Under the pieces are notes generated by a model. The model ran no database searches, was not told the origin of the DNA, and saw only the letters and a list, made by a program, of their open reading frames with translations. 5,684 nt of DNA from Cloacimonetes bacterium SCGC AAA252-N17 (GTDB taxonomy: Bacteria; Cloacimonadota; Cloacimonadia; JGIOTU-2), in contig ASNI01000137.1 of the NCBI GenBank assembly GCA_000404785.1, forward strand, positions 1-5,684, read 5' to 3'. Below, piece by piece: positions 1-5,684 of the stretch (its first letter is position 1; each line of letters begins with the position of its first letter). The position numbers and the translations under genes were made by a program.

Positions 1-46
1 ATAAAGGGTTTGGGTAATTATGGCCAAGATAAAAAATGTTTTCTAT
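1..46 (-). other. Start of the T9SS sorting domain of the peptidase (cut by window edge)
   Basis: The last visible residues are IENIFYLGHNYPNPL, matching the entry to type A sorting domains (NYPNPF). The usual Phe is replaced by Leu (TTA), and the next codon begins with T, so it cannot be the usual Asn. About 75 further residues would be expected outside the window. The short visible part limits certainty. Confidence 0.75.
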
Positions 47-3000
47 TATTGTTTCATCTTCATCTGTATCCGGGAGACCAAGTAATTTTGCCAGTAAACT
101 ATCTCTGGTAGCTTCAAACTCTTCCAAAGATTTTGGTTTCAATTCCGACATTCTACCAACATAAGTTGACTTTACACCACCATCTTCCATTAGCAGATAT
201 GTATATCCAGCATCTATTACTGCATAAATAGAATCTAATTCGGTATCAGGATCTTCAATTATATCTTCAAAGAAATTGATAACAGAGGGATAATTCTCCA
301 GCTTGATGCTACAATAATTTGCTAAATATGCACTTAATTTAATTCTTTCATCATTGTAGTTACAATTCGGATTGGTTATATAATATTCCTGAAGAGAGGC
401 AAAATCTTGACCTGATACGGTTTCTAATGGCAATAGATTTCTCATACTGAATATTGAATATTTGCTCTCTGGATATTGGTTTATTATATTTTTGTAAACT
501 TGTTTTGCTGTTTCATATTCTTCAATCTGAATCAAGGAGTCTGCATCTGCATATAACTGTTCTGGCAATGAACTATTAGGAAATTTGGGGTTACCTGGAA
601 TCCATACTGGGAGATAATCAAAACTATCCCCTGGGTAGAAGCGATAATCTCCATCCCCTTCTTCCCAAGTCTCGCTTTCTGCTCCCCAGTAATTATTTTC
701 TGCTTTCAACTCAAACGGAGGAACTGGGACAAACTCAAGAAACATCATTAAATATTGATCTGGGGTGCCCTCATCAAACACATCGTCTATTATTTTATTA
801 TAGGAGATTTCTTCTGGATAACTATCTCCATCAAATGTGATTTCTACATAATCATTATCTTGTATTAGAGAATAAGGGGGTTCCTCATCACCGACAATTC
901 TCATTGAACTTGAACGAACAGCAAAAATTCCTCTTAAATTCTCCGTAATACTGTTATGATGCAAAATTTTAGCATAGGAATGATAAAGCATAATACCGGA
1001 TCCATTATTATGTCCTATAGTATTATTGGAGATCATGTCATTTTTTGGAATACCACTTTCATAAATATAAAATCCACCACCACATTCTGTAATATCATTA
1101 TCACATAATCTATAGCGGTCGTATCCTGTTATTGAAACTGCGTAATCATCAGAATTTATAAATGTGCAGTTAGAAATATTAATCCCCGGGCACATAGGGA
1201 CATTAGACTTTCTTCCTTGCCAATTACAAGTTACACAACTATTATTGAAATCAACATGCGAAATAATTAATACCTCACCACCATGTTGGTTAATATTAGA
1301 ATTTATAAATTCGCTGTTATTTATATTTAGATAATAAGATTCATTATAAATAAAGCAATTTTCAATTGTCATATTATTTATAGTAACTGCTTCATTGTTA
1401 TTGTAAAGATAAACACCCTCAGCATTTTCTATTGTGCAATTTGCAAATGAAGCATTTCCAGAAGATGTAATTTCTATCCCCTGCCAGTAGTTACAAGACG
1501 CACCTTGGATGTTTGGAGTAAATTTAATAGGCTGATTTTCTGCTCCTTTTGCAGTTAAAATGCCTAATATTGAAAGATTGCTCCTATTTTGTGCTTTGAT
1601 AACTGAACCTGGCATAATGTATAAGATACTATTTTCAGGCAAAATAACATCATTATGCAAAGTAAATGATCCATTCCAATGATAAGTGGTTTCTTCTGAA
1701 AGAGAACCAGTAACTGGCTGACAATATAAATTATTGTTATACTTGTTCATCTTTGGATAAATATTTCCATGATTGCTTGTATTTATAGTAAGGTCTGAAA
1801 CTATTAGTTTTCTTTTATTATCATAATTAGATACATTTTGCTCAAAGATTAATTCTACATCAGAATCATTATCAATATCACAAATTACTGGTGCACCAAT
1901 ACATTTAGAAATCTGAAATAGTTTATCACCTGAATTAGTATATCCAGATATTGTATCATAACGATAAAGAAGTAAATCTAATTGGTTATTTGAGTTTAAG
2001 TCATAAGGAATTATTCCGTCAAAAGAATCCTCAATTCTAAACAATAATTCACGAGAAAATTCATTGTCATTTATGCTTATTAAATATATTTCTAATGGTT
2101 CATCATGCATCTTTTCTATTTCAACAATTTTAGTAATGCCATCATTATATATATCTCCAGCACTAACAGCACGCAACTCCCTATTAGGTTGTTGCATCTC
2201 ACATATAATATCAAAACCCCAGGTAGAACAATCTAATAGATACAGTCTAAACCCATAAGTTACTATAAAACAATCTAAATCTCCATCCATATTGAAATCT
2301 TCTAAAACAATCTTGCTTGGAGTGCAATCAAATTGCTTATAGTCAGTCAAGGTTATTTCATTGTTATTAAATTCATATCTTTTTAATTGATCATTAGTTG
2401 CATCTAAAACATAAATCTCATTTTTCCCGTCATTATTGCCATCACCAATAGCTATATCATTAACTAAATCACAATCATCTATACCTACATAAAATAAATT
2501 ATTATTATTACTTAAATCAATAATAATTAACCTTTGGTCAGTTATAGGACTATCATCGTATTGTGCATTACAAATCAGTTCTAATTCACCATCATTATTT
2601 ACATCTCCTAAACAATAATTATAAATATTACCTGGATCTGAATATATCTCAACATAATTTCCAATAGTCCCATTAACCTTAAAGAATTGATTTCTATCGC
2701 TGTTAAGAAAAATATAGTCAGTTTCATCGGTATCATTATCATATAACGGTAGTGGAAGACCATATGTTTCCAAATCATTTTCCCATATTTGGTTTCCATT
2801 AGAAGAAAGTTTTTTGTTTCCAATAATTACACATCCATTATCAACTAAAGGCACATTTGGTATATAATCTTGACTATGCGAATAAAGAACAGGGAACCCA
2901 TCCTGTGGTCTTTCAAATTCATGAGTGATAGTAGTAGTATTGTTTTCGTCATTTCTTTCATCAATATCATCAAATACATCAACTATAATCTTGACTTCGT

Positions 3001-5119
3001 AATCACCGGGCACATAGTTGCTCACATCAAAATTGAAGATCGCAGATATTTCTCCCATCGGTGCGATACCATTTAAAGTAACACTCTCCGTTTCTGACAT
3101 ATTCAAAAATACATTCGTTAGTGTACAATCAACGGTAAAATCATCGTTCACTTCTACCTGGCTAAGATTATTTATACCAGCAGTAATATTCAGATTTTGA
3201 TTTTGGGTATTGTCAAAATCAATCTCTTGAGCATTACAAATCAAATCACACTCATTAATATTATCTGAATCTAAAAGAATATTTAAAGCGGGATCACCAA
3301 ATAAATTATAGTCATTTCTTAACTTATTATTTGTGGCATTTAGTTTAAATTCCAACAATAATTCCCCACATGAGCCTAAACCTTTTTCATATGAAGCAGT
3401 AAAGAAATTGACAGAAGACATAACACTACCTAATCCCAAAGTTTCTACTGAAGCTCCTATAAATCCAATCGAGCCCTTAATGCTATTTAAACATAAAAAT
3501 CTTTCTGCCATACAGTTATCGTTAGAATGAAATGCACCCGTTAGACAAGCCATACTGTATATAAAAGGAAGTTTGTGTTCAAAAATATCTTCATTGAGAT
3601 CTCCGAATGAGAAACCGGTAGTGAGCCAATAAGTCGTACCTCCATGTCCATAATATGTAATGATCTGGTTGCCTGCTGCATATCTATTTAAAAGATTATC
3701 ATAAAAGTTCTCTTCTACATTATCATAACCAAGGTTTTGAGCCATAGGAATGTCGTTTGGATTAACTAATAAATTTGTTTCGCTGGCGCTTATCATAGAT
3801 GAAATATCTTGTAGTGACGAATATATGTCATATAAGGGAGTCCCTAGCAAAAACGTCATCCTATCCTTCCAGCCATTATATTCGGGATCGTTGACGTCTA
3901 TCGGTTCATAATCTACTATCTTCTGGCATACATTCGCTACCTGCTCCTCACTGTCTACACTGCACCTGCCAAGCAGAATATCCGGATATACATCTGGCTC
4001 ACCATCAAGACCAATTGTTAACTGGCTGAAATAGACATCGTAACCAGAACTATAGGTAGGCACACAAATAGAATCAGGAACACTACCAAAGTACGCATCT
4101 CCAAATAAATTTACATATCCTATTTTGTTATCATATGTATGTTCTGCGTATCCGTTTTCATAGGTATTCTTAATAAGATTTCTTATTCTTTCATAATTAT
4201 AGATACCTCCAATTTCTTCATTAATATCTACCATTTTTACCATAACAACATCAAATCCATTATATTCAGCTCTTTTTCGTGATAAACTATCAATATAAGC
4301 TCTTGCAACTGGGTTATCATAGAAATTCTCATGAGTAATGATTAAGTAATCACAATTTTCGTTTATATATTCTCCAGGAAAATCTTCAACCCATTGCCAG
4401 GTCCCAGGATTATCCTTTCCAACTCCACAACTTACTGATGCGTTTAAGCCGTTTGAGTTATAGTTTATCATTGAATGACCGCATACTTCATTAAAGATAC
4501 CGACATTTTCATTTATCGAACCCGATACTCCATCAAAGGTCATCTCAATATTAACTCTGGAATATGCAATAACTTTTTGATTAACAGGGTTAAATTGCAC
4601 AGGATAGATTAGAATCCTGATACAATGCTGGGCTCTTACAGCTCCCTTTTCAACTAACTTCCCTGTATAACCAGGAAAATATTCATCAGTATTATAAGCG
4701 GCATCATTAATGGAGAATTGTTCTTCTAGGTATGTAATATCTCCATTTTGTACTTCTACCAGCTCAGGTGAGGGGTAGATATTCATATTATCAATTACAA
4801 TCGAATCTAATAGTGTAACATTCAAATTAACATTGTCACATTCTGGAATTGCAACTAAAAAGGAAACTACCGGAATTTCGGGGAAACCGACCGAATCCAT
4901 TGTAGTATGTTCGGGGACGTAAACTCGGTTGAAATTATCTATATCTTTACTATTCATGCCCGGTATTTCCAATTCAAATTCTACAAGCGAACTTGTAGAA
5001 TTCGTTACTTCATAAATTGGTGCCGTTACACCACGATCGTTAAAGTTTACCCATTCATCTGCCAAAACAGCAGATGTAAAACCTACTAACATAATTAAAA
5101 CCAAACTAATCTTTTTCAT
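1..5119 (-). CDS. Large modular secreted gingipain-like cysteine peptidase (family C25), C-terminus cut by window edge
   Basis: One open frame runs from an ATG at 5119 to the left edge: 1,706 codons with no stop, so it is 3'-partial. The start is chosen because it follows an AAGGAG site by 9 bases and opens a clear signal peptide (residues 1-20). Modules in order: pro-region about 21-250; C25 catalytic domain about 256-615 with H492 in YYGHGG and C525 in MACLTG; CARDB-like Ig domain about 636-732; beta-propeller-like repeats about 741-1125; right-handed beta-helix about 1146-1480; TPR-like helices about 1518-1690; start of a T9SS sorting signal at 1700-1706. By family knowledge C25 enzymes are exported Cys proteases cutting after Arg or Lys, but the specificity here cannot be read. 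It should cross the inner membrane by Sec and the outer membrane by T9SS. It is probably co-transcribed with the PKD gene upstream. The frame stays coherent throughout, so there is no sign of decay. About 37 cysteines is high for an exported protein. The peptidase assignment is firm; the role is unknown. Confidence 0.93.
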   Translation of the reverse strand, partial: MKKISLVLIMLVGFTSAVLADEWVNFNDRGVTAPIYEVTNSTSSLVEFELEIPGMNSKDIDNFNRVYVPEHTTMDSVGFPEIPVVSFLVAIPECDNVNLNVTLLDSIVIDNMNIYPSPELVEVQNGDITYLEEQFSINDAAYNTDEYFPGYTGKLVEKGAVRAQHCIRILIYPVQFNPVNQKVIAYSRVNIEMTFDGVSGSINENVGIFNEVCGHSMINYNSNGLNASVSCGVGKDNPGTWQWVEDFPGEYINENCDYLIITHENFYDNPVARAYIDSLSRKRAEYNGFDVVMVKMVDINEEIGGIYNYERIRNLIKNTYENGYAEHTYDNKIGYVNLFGDAYFGSVPDSICVPTYSSGYDVYFSQLTIGLDGEPDVYPDILLGRCSVDSEEQVANVCQKIVDYEPIDVNDPEYNGWKDRMTFLLGTPLYDIYSSLQDISSMISASETNLLVNPNDIPMAQNLGYDNVEENFYDNLLNRYAAGNQIITYYGHGGTTYWLTTGFSFGDLNEDIFEHKLPFIYSMACLTGAFHSNDNCMAERFLCLNSIKGSIGFIGASVETLGLGSVMSSVNFFTASYEKGLGSCGELLLEFKLNATNNKLRNDYNLFGDPALNILLDSDNINECDLICNAQEIDFDNTQNQNLNITAGINNLSQVEVNDDFTVDCTLTNVFLNMSETESVTLNGIAPMGEISAIFNFDVSNYVPGDYEVKIIVDVFDDIDERNDENNTTTITHEFERPQDGFPVLYSHSQDYIPNVPLVDNGCVIIGNKKLSSNGNQIWENDLETYGLPLPLYDNDTDETDYIFLNSDRNQFFKVNGTIGNYVEIYSDPGNIYNYCLGDVNNDGELELICNAQYDDSPITDQRLIIIDLSNNNNLFYVGIDDCDLVNDIAIGDGNNDGKNEIYVLDATNDQLKRYEFNNNEITLTDYKQFDCTPSKIVLEDFNMDGDLDCFIVTYGFRLYLLDCSTWGFDIICEMQQPNRELRAVSAGDIYNDGITKIVEIEKMHDEPLEIYLISINDNEFSRELLFRIEDSFDGIIPYDLNSNNQLDLLLYRYDTISGYTNSGDKLFQISKCIGAPVICDIDNDSDVELIFEQNVSNYDNKRKLIVSDLTINTSNHGNIYPKMNKYNNNLYCQPVTGSLSEETTYHWNGSFTLHNDVILPENSILYIMPGSVIKAQNRSNLSILGILTAKGAENQPIKFTPNIQGASCNYWQGIEITSSGNASFANCTIENAEGVYLYNNNEAVTINNMTIENCFIYNESYYLNINNSEFINSNINQHGGEVLIISHVDFNNSCVTCNWQGRKSNVPMCPGINISNCTFINSDDYAVSITGYDRYRLCDNDITECGGGFYIYESGIPKNDMISNNTIGHNNGSGIMLYHSYAKILHHNSITENLRGIFAVRSSSMRIVGDEEPPYSLIQDNDYVEITFDGDSYPEEISYNKIIDDVFDEGTPDQYLMMFLEFVPVPPFELKAENNYWGAESETWEEGDGDYRFYPGDSFDYLPVWIPGNPKFPNSSLPEQLYADADSLIQIEEYETAKQVYKNIINQYPESKYSIFSMRNLLPLETVSGQDFASLQEYYITNPNCNYNDERIKLSAYLANYCSIKLENYPSVINFFEDIIEDPDTELDSIYAVIDAGYTYLLMEDGGVKSTYVGRMSELKPKSLEEFEATRDSLLAKLLGLPDTDEDETIIENIFYLGHNYPNPL
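50..568 (-). other. TPR-like alpha-helical region (about residues 1518-1690)
   Basis: The fold changes from beta to alpha here. LYADADSLIQIEEYETAKQ, continuing into a helix with NQYPESKYS, is a typical TPR helix pair (Y1523 in the first helix). Further amphipathic helices follow (SLQEYYITNP, VINFFEDIIEDPDTELDS, FEATRDSLLAKLLG). Such helical segments just before the sorting domain may act as protein-protein interaction modules. The first repeat is clear; the rest is inferred from helix patterns. Confidence 0.65.
680..1684 (-). repeat. Right-handed parallel beta-helix (about residues 1146-1480)
   Basis: An entry segment (YHWNGSF, then LPENSILYIMPGSVIKA and a GILTAKGAENQPIKFTP pair) is the usual cap of such helices. 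Coils follow with the pattern N-x-x-[IF]-x-[ND], for example FANCTIENA (N1227), INNMTIENC, INNSEFINS, ISNCTFINS (N1317), ISNNTIGHN and LHHNSITEN. The region ends with ENNYWGAES (W1478), a hallmark C-terminal turn of NosD/pectate-lyase-like beta-helices. These folds bind or cleave polysaccharides, or serve as adhesive stalks. No lyase catalytic set is recognisable, so a binding or spacer role is more likely. Confidence 0.82.
1745..2899 (-). repeat. Seven FG-GAP/VCBS-like repeats, probable seven-bladed beta-propeller (about residues 741-1125)
   Basis: Seven acidic or Asn-rich loop motifs of the type D-x-[ND]-x-[DN]-x-x-x-[DE] begin near residues 794, 839, 893, 941, 989, 1040 and 1081. Examples are GDVNNDGELE, GDGNNDGKNE, DFNMDGDLD and DIDNDSDVE. 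Spacings are 45, 54, 48, 48, 51 and 41 residues, and each motif is followed by a hydrophobic strand. This matches integrin-type FG-GAP/VCBS propellers, whose loops bind calcium. The GFPV opening at about 741 is typical for the first strand. The repeats are diverged at the DNA level, so this is not a recent duplication. Confidence 0.8.
2924..3214 (-). other. CARDB-like Ig domain (about residues 636-732)
   Basis: The segment has the CARDB pattern: an N-terminal VNDDFTVDCTLTN strand pair, an IAPMGEISAIFNF segment in the place of the usual 'L.pG' strand, then VPGDYEVKIIVDVFDDIDERNDENN, with the acidic Asp-Asn turn that closes these domains. CARDB domains are found in adhesins and exported enzymes and are thought to bind or act as spacers. 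In C25 proteins an Ig-like domain often follows the catalytic part. Confidence 0.75.
3275..4354 (-). other. Peptidase C25 catalytic domain (about residues 256-615)
   Basis: The domain opens with CDYLIITHENF (Y258), typical of the first strand of gingipain-type domains, and continues through YVNLFGDA, then PDILLGR followed by an acidic SEEQ helix start. The catalytic His is H492 in YYGHGG and the nucleophile is C525 in MACLTG. Their spacing of 33 residues equals that in gingipains (H211/C244 in RgpB, H444/C477 in Kgp). The domain closes with NLFGDPALNI (G608), the usual C25 end. The dyad is intact, so an active enzyme is expected. Residues setting the S1 specificity could not be assigned with confidence. 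Confidence 0.92.
4355..5059 (-). other. Gingipain-type pro-region of the peptidase (about residues 21-255)
   Basis: This region, between the signal peptide and the catalytic domain, is rich in beta-strand patterns. It includes a GFPEIPV segment (about residues 72-78), the 'later propeptide' style YPVQFNP and a strand with RVNIEMTFDG. In C25 peptidases a region of this type and place folds as an N-terminal prodomain that keeps the enzyme inactive until export. The role here is inferred from position and general pattern; individual inhibitory residues cannot be assigned. Confidence 0.7.
5060..5119 (-). other. Signal peptide of the peptidase (residues 1-20)
   Basis: The sequence starts MKK, giving a short positive n-region. 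A hydrophobic stretch (ISLVLIMLVGF) follows, then a small-residue end, SAVLA, before D21. The A-X-A-like pattern V18-L19-A20 predicts Sec signal peptidase I cleavage after A20. No lipobox cysteine is present, so it is not a lipoprotein. Confidence 0.88.
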
Positions 5120-5128
5120 CTTTCTTTT

Positions 5129-5134
5129 CTCCTT
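5129..5134 (-). promoter_or_regulatory. Ribosome binding site of the peptidase gene
   Basis: The minus strand reads AAGGAG here, followed by nine purine-rich bases (AAAAGAAAG) and then the ATG at 5119. This is a near-ideal Shine-Dalgarno sequence and spacing, and together with the signal peptide it decides the start. Confidence 0.85.
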
Positions 5135-5151
5135 TTATTTTATTAAGATTT

Positions 5152-5180
5152 ATCCTGTGAAATCTTTATTTCAACAGGAT
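5152..5180 (-). other. Imperfect hairpin over the stop codon of the PKD gene
   Basis: ATCCTGT (5152-5158) pairs with ACAGGAT (5174-5180). After one unpaired A at 5173, GAAAT (5159-5163) pairs with ATTTC (5168-5172), leaving a four-base loop. This gives 7+5 base pairs. The TAA stop (5168-5166) lies in the stem-loop. No U-run follows in the minus-strand transcript (next bases are AAATCTTAAT), so it does not look like an intrinsic terminator. It could stabilise an mRNA end, act as a processing site, or be chance in AT-rich DNA. Confidence 0.45.
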
Positions 5181-5414
5181 CATTTTTCTTATTGGTGAAT
5201 TATTGACATCGAGTTTATAAAGATAAATTCCGTTTGACAAGTAATTATCTTTATCATCAGTACCATTCCATTCAATTTTACCTTTTGCATTTTGCATTTT
5301 GATTTTTTTTACTAGTTCTCCTTTTATATTATAAATCGCAAGTTCTGTATTTCTTATATTATTATGTAATTTATACAATATTGTGGTTTCTTGGTTAAAA
5401 GGGTTAGGATAGTT
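5166..5414 (-). other. T9SS type A C-terminal sorting domain of the PKD protein
   Basis: This is the complete sorting domain, from NYPNPFNQETTI to the terminal MILLK before TAA. It has the expected order of strands, the EWNGTDDKDN turn and the SNGIYLYKL strand. By family knowledge it directs passage through the outer membrane T9SS pore and is then removed by the sortase PorU. Confidence 0.9.
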
Positions 5415-5684
5415 AGTTAATTTTATCTCTATCGGTTTAATAATTTCTTCGTCACAATCACTACCATTAGTAACATGAATATAGTTAAGTCTCGTGGAGG
5501 TATCCAATTGTAATTGGTGGATTGTTAAACTTACTGAGTAGTAACCAGTGTCCTGATAAGTATATTCAGGATTCTGTTCGTAAGAATCTACGGTCCCATC
5601 GTTATCAAAATCCCATTCCCAATACTGAAGGTTTTCTCCTGTGGAAAGATCTATAAACTGAACAGTTAGTGGTGCAGTTCCAAT
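5166..5684 (-). CDS. C-terminal part of a secreted PKD-domain protein with T9SS type A sorting domain
   Basis: The frame is open from the right edge to a TAA stop at 5168-5166, giving 172 visible residues; the N-terminus is outside the window. Visible residues 1-73 are a PKD domain: it begins IGTAPLTVQF and contains WEWDFDNDG and the closing YTYQDTGYYSVSLTI pattern. A short acidic linker (SDCDEE) follows. Residues 91-172 form a complete T9SS type A sorting domain, with YPNPFN at 92-97, the LAIYNIKGELV strand, the EWNGTDD turn, LSNGIYLYKL and a terminal MILLK. PKD domains are Ig-like and usually mediate binding in extracellular proteins; the sorting domain is cleaved on T9SS export. The catalytic or main domain, if any, is not visible, so the overall function is unknown. 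A TTG at 5507 could be misread as a start, but it lies inside the PKD fold and the frame runs on upstream of it. The next gene starts 46 bases downstream on the same strand. Confidence 0.92.
   Translation of the reverse strand: MGTAPLTVQFIDLSTGENLQYWEWDFDNDGTVDSYEQNPEYTYQDTGYYSVSLTIHQLQLDTSTRLNYIHVTNGSDCDEEIIKPIEIKLTNYPNPFNQETTILYKLHNNIRNTELAIYNIKGELVKKIKMQNAKGKIEWNGTDDKDNYLSNGIYLYKLDVNNSPIRKMILLK
5466..5684 (-). other. PKD domain (N-terminal edge at window end)
   Basis: Visible residues 1-73 carry GTAPLTVQFIDLSTG, the WEWDFDNDG core motif (the W-D-F-D-D-G hallmark), the NPEYTYQDTG turn and the final YYSVSLTI strand. It may be the last of several PKD domains, but this cannot be seen. Confidence 0.88.

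Noticed and set aside
2064..2258. Short plus-strand open frame opposite the peptidase gene
   Set aside because: It lies wholly antisense to a strongly supported coding frame, has no recognisable motif and no convincing ribosome site. The same holds for plus-strand frames at 2870-3076, 3018-3200, 3333-3530 and 4907-5089.
2608..2823. Minus-strand 71-codon open frame in another frame
   Set aside because: It overlaps the propeller-coding part of the peptidase in a different frame; its composition (Met/Ile/Lys rich) reflects AT-rich out-of-frame reading.
5135..5175. Separate promoter for the peptidase gene (TTGAAA at about 5175-5170 with a weak TAAATC downstream)
   Set aside because: The -10 match is poor, AT-rich DNA yields such pairs often, and FCB-group promoters differ from the E. 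coli consensus.
5145..5180. Rho-independent terminator between the two genes
   Set aside because: In the minus-strand transcript the hairpin is followed by AAATCTTAAT, not a U-run. On the plus strand a T-rich stretch follows, but no plus-strand gene ends there.
5166..5507. A 113-residue protein starting at TTG 5507
   Set aside because: The frame continues upstream without a stop to the window edge and encodes the rest of a PKD domain, so the TTG is an internal Leu codon.
1..5684. CRISPR array, tRNA/rRNA, insertion sequence or defence system
   Set aside because: No direct-repeat/spacer pattern, no tRNA-like cloverleaf, no transposase motif and no nuclease or helicase motif was found. The repeats present are protein-level module repeats.

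Overview
The window is AT-rich and gene-dense. It carries two protein genes on the minus strand, read right to left, both cut by the window edges, and no RNA genes, mobile elements or CRISPR arrays that I can see. Both proteins look like cargo of the type IX secretion system (T9SS), each with a C-terminal 'YPNP' sorting signal. That signal, a gingipain-type (C25) peptidase, FG-GAP-like repeats, a PKD domain and low GC point to the Fibrobacterota-Chlorobiota-Bacteroidota (FCB) group. By general resemblance I lean towards a Cloacimonadota-like anaerobe, but this is inference; no marker gene is present.

Region 1 (5684 to 5166, minus) is the C-terminal 172 residues of a secreted protein: a PKD domain followed by a complete type A T9SS sorting domain (FlgD-Ig-like fold). 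Its N-terminus lies beyond the right edge.

Region 2 (5165 to 5120) is a 46-base gap. It holds a good Shine-Dalgarno site and an imperfect hairpin that straddles the upstream stop codon. There is no clear terminator, so the two genes are probably co-transcribed.

Region 3 (5119 to 1, minus) is one uninterrupted reading frame of 1,706 codons that still has not stopped at the left edge. It encodes a very large modular exported peptidase. In order it has a signal peptide, a gingipain-like pro-region, a C25 catalytic domain with the His/Cys dyad (H492 and C525), a CARDB-like Ig domain, a probable seven-bladed beta-propeller with seven Asp/Asn-rich loops, a right-handed parallel beta-helix, a TPR-like helical region, and the first residues of a second T9SS sorting signal (YPNPL) at the last bases of the window. 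Only about 75 residues and the stop codon should be missing.

Together the genes suggest a small locus of surface-anchored or released proteins, one a protease with several adhesive or carbohydrate-binding-like modules. No defence system or other clearly new system is visible. The most unusual feature is the combination of modules in the peptidase, together with its high cysteine content.
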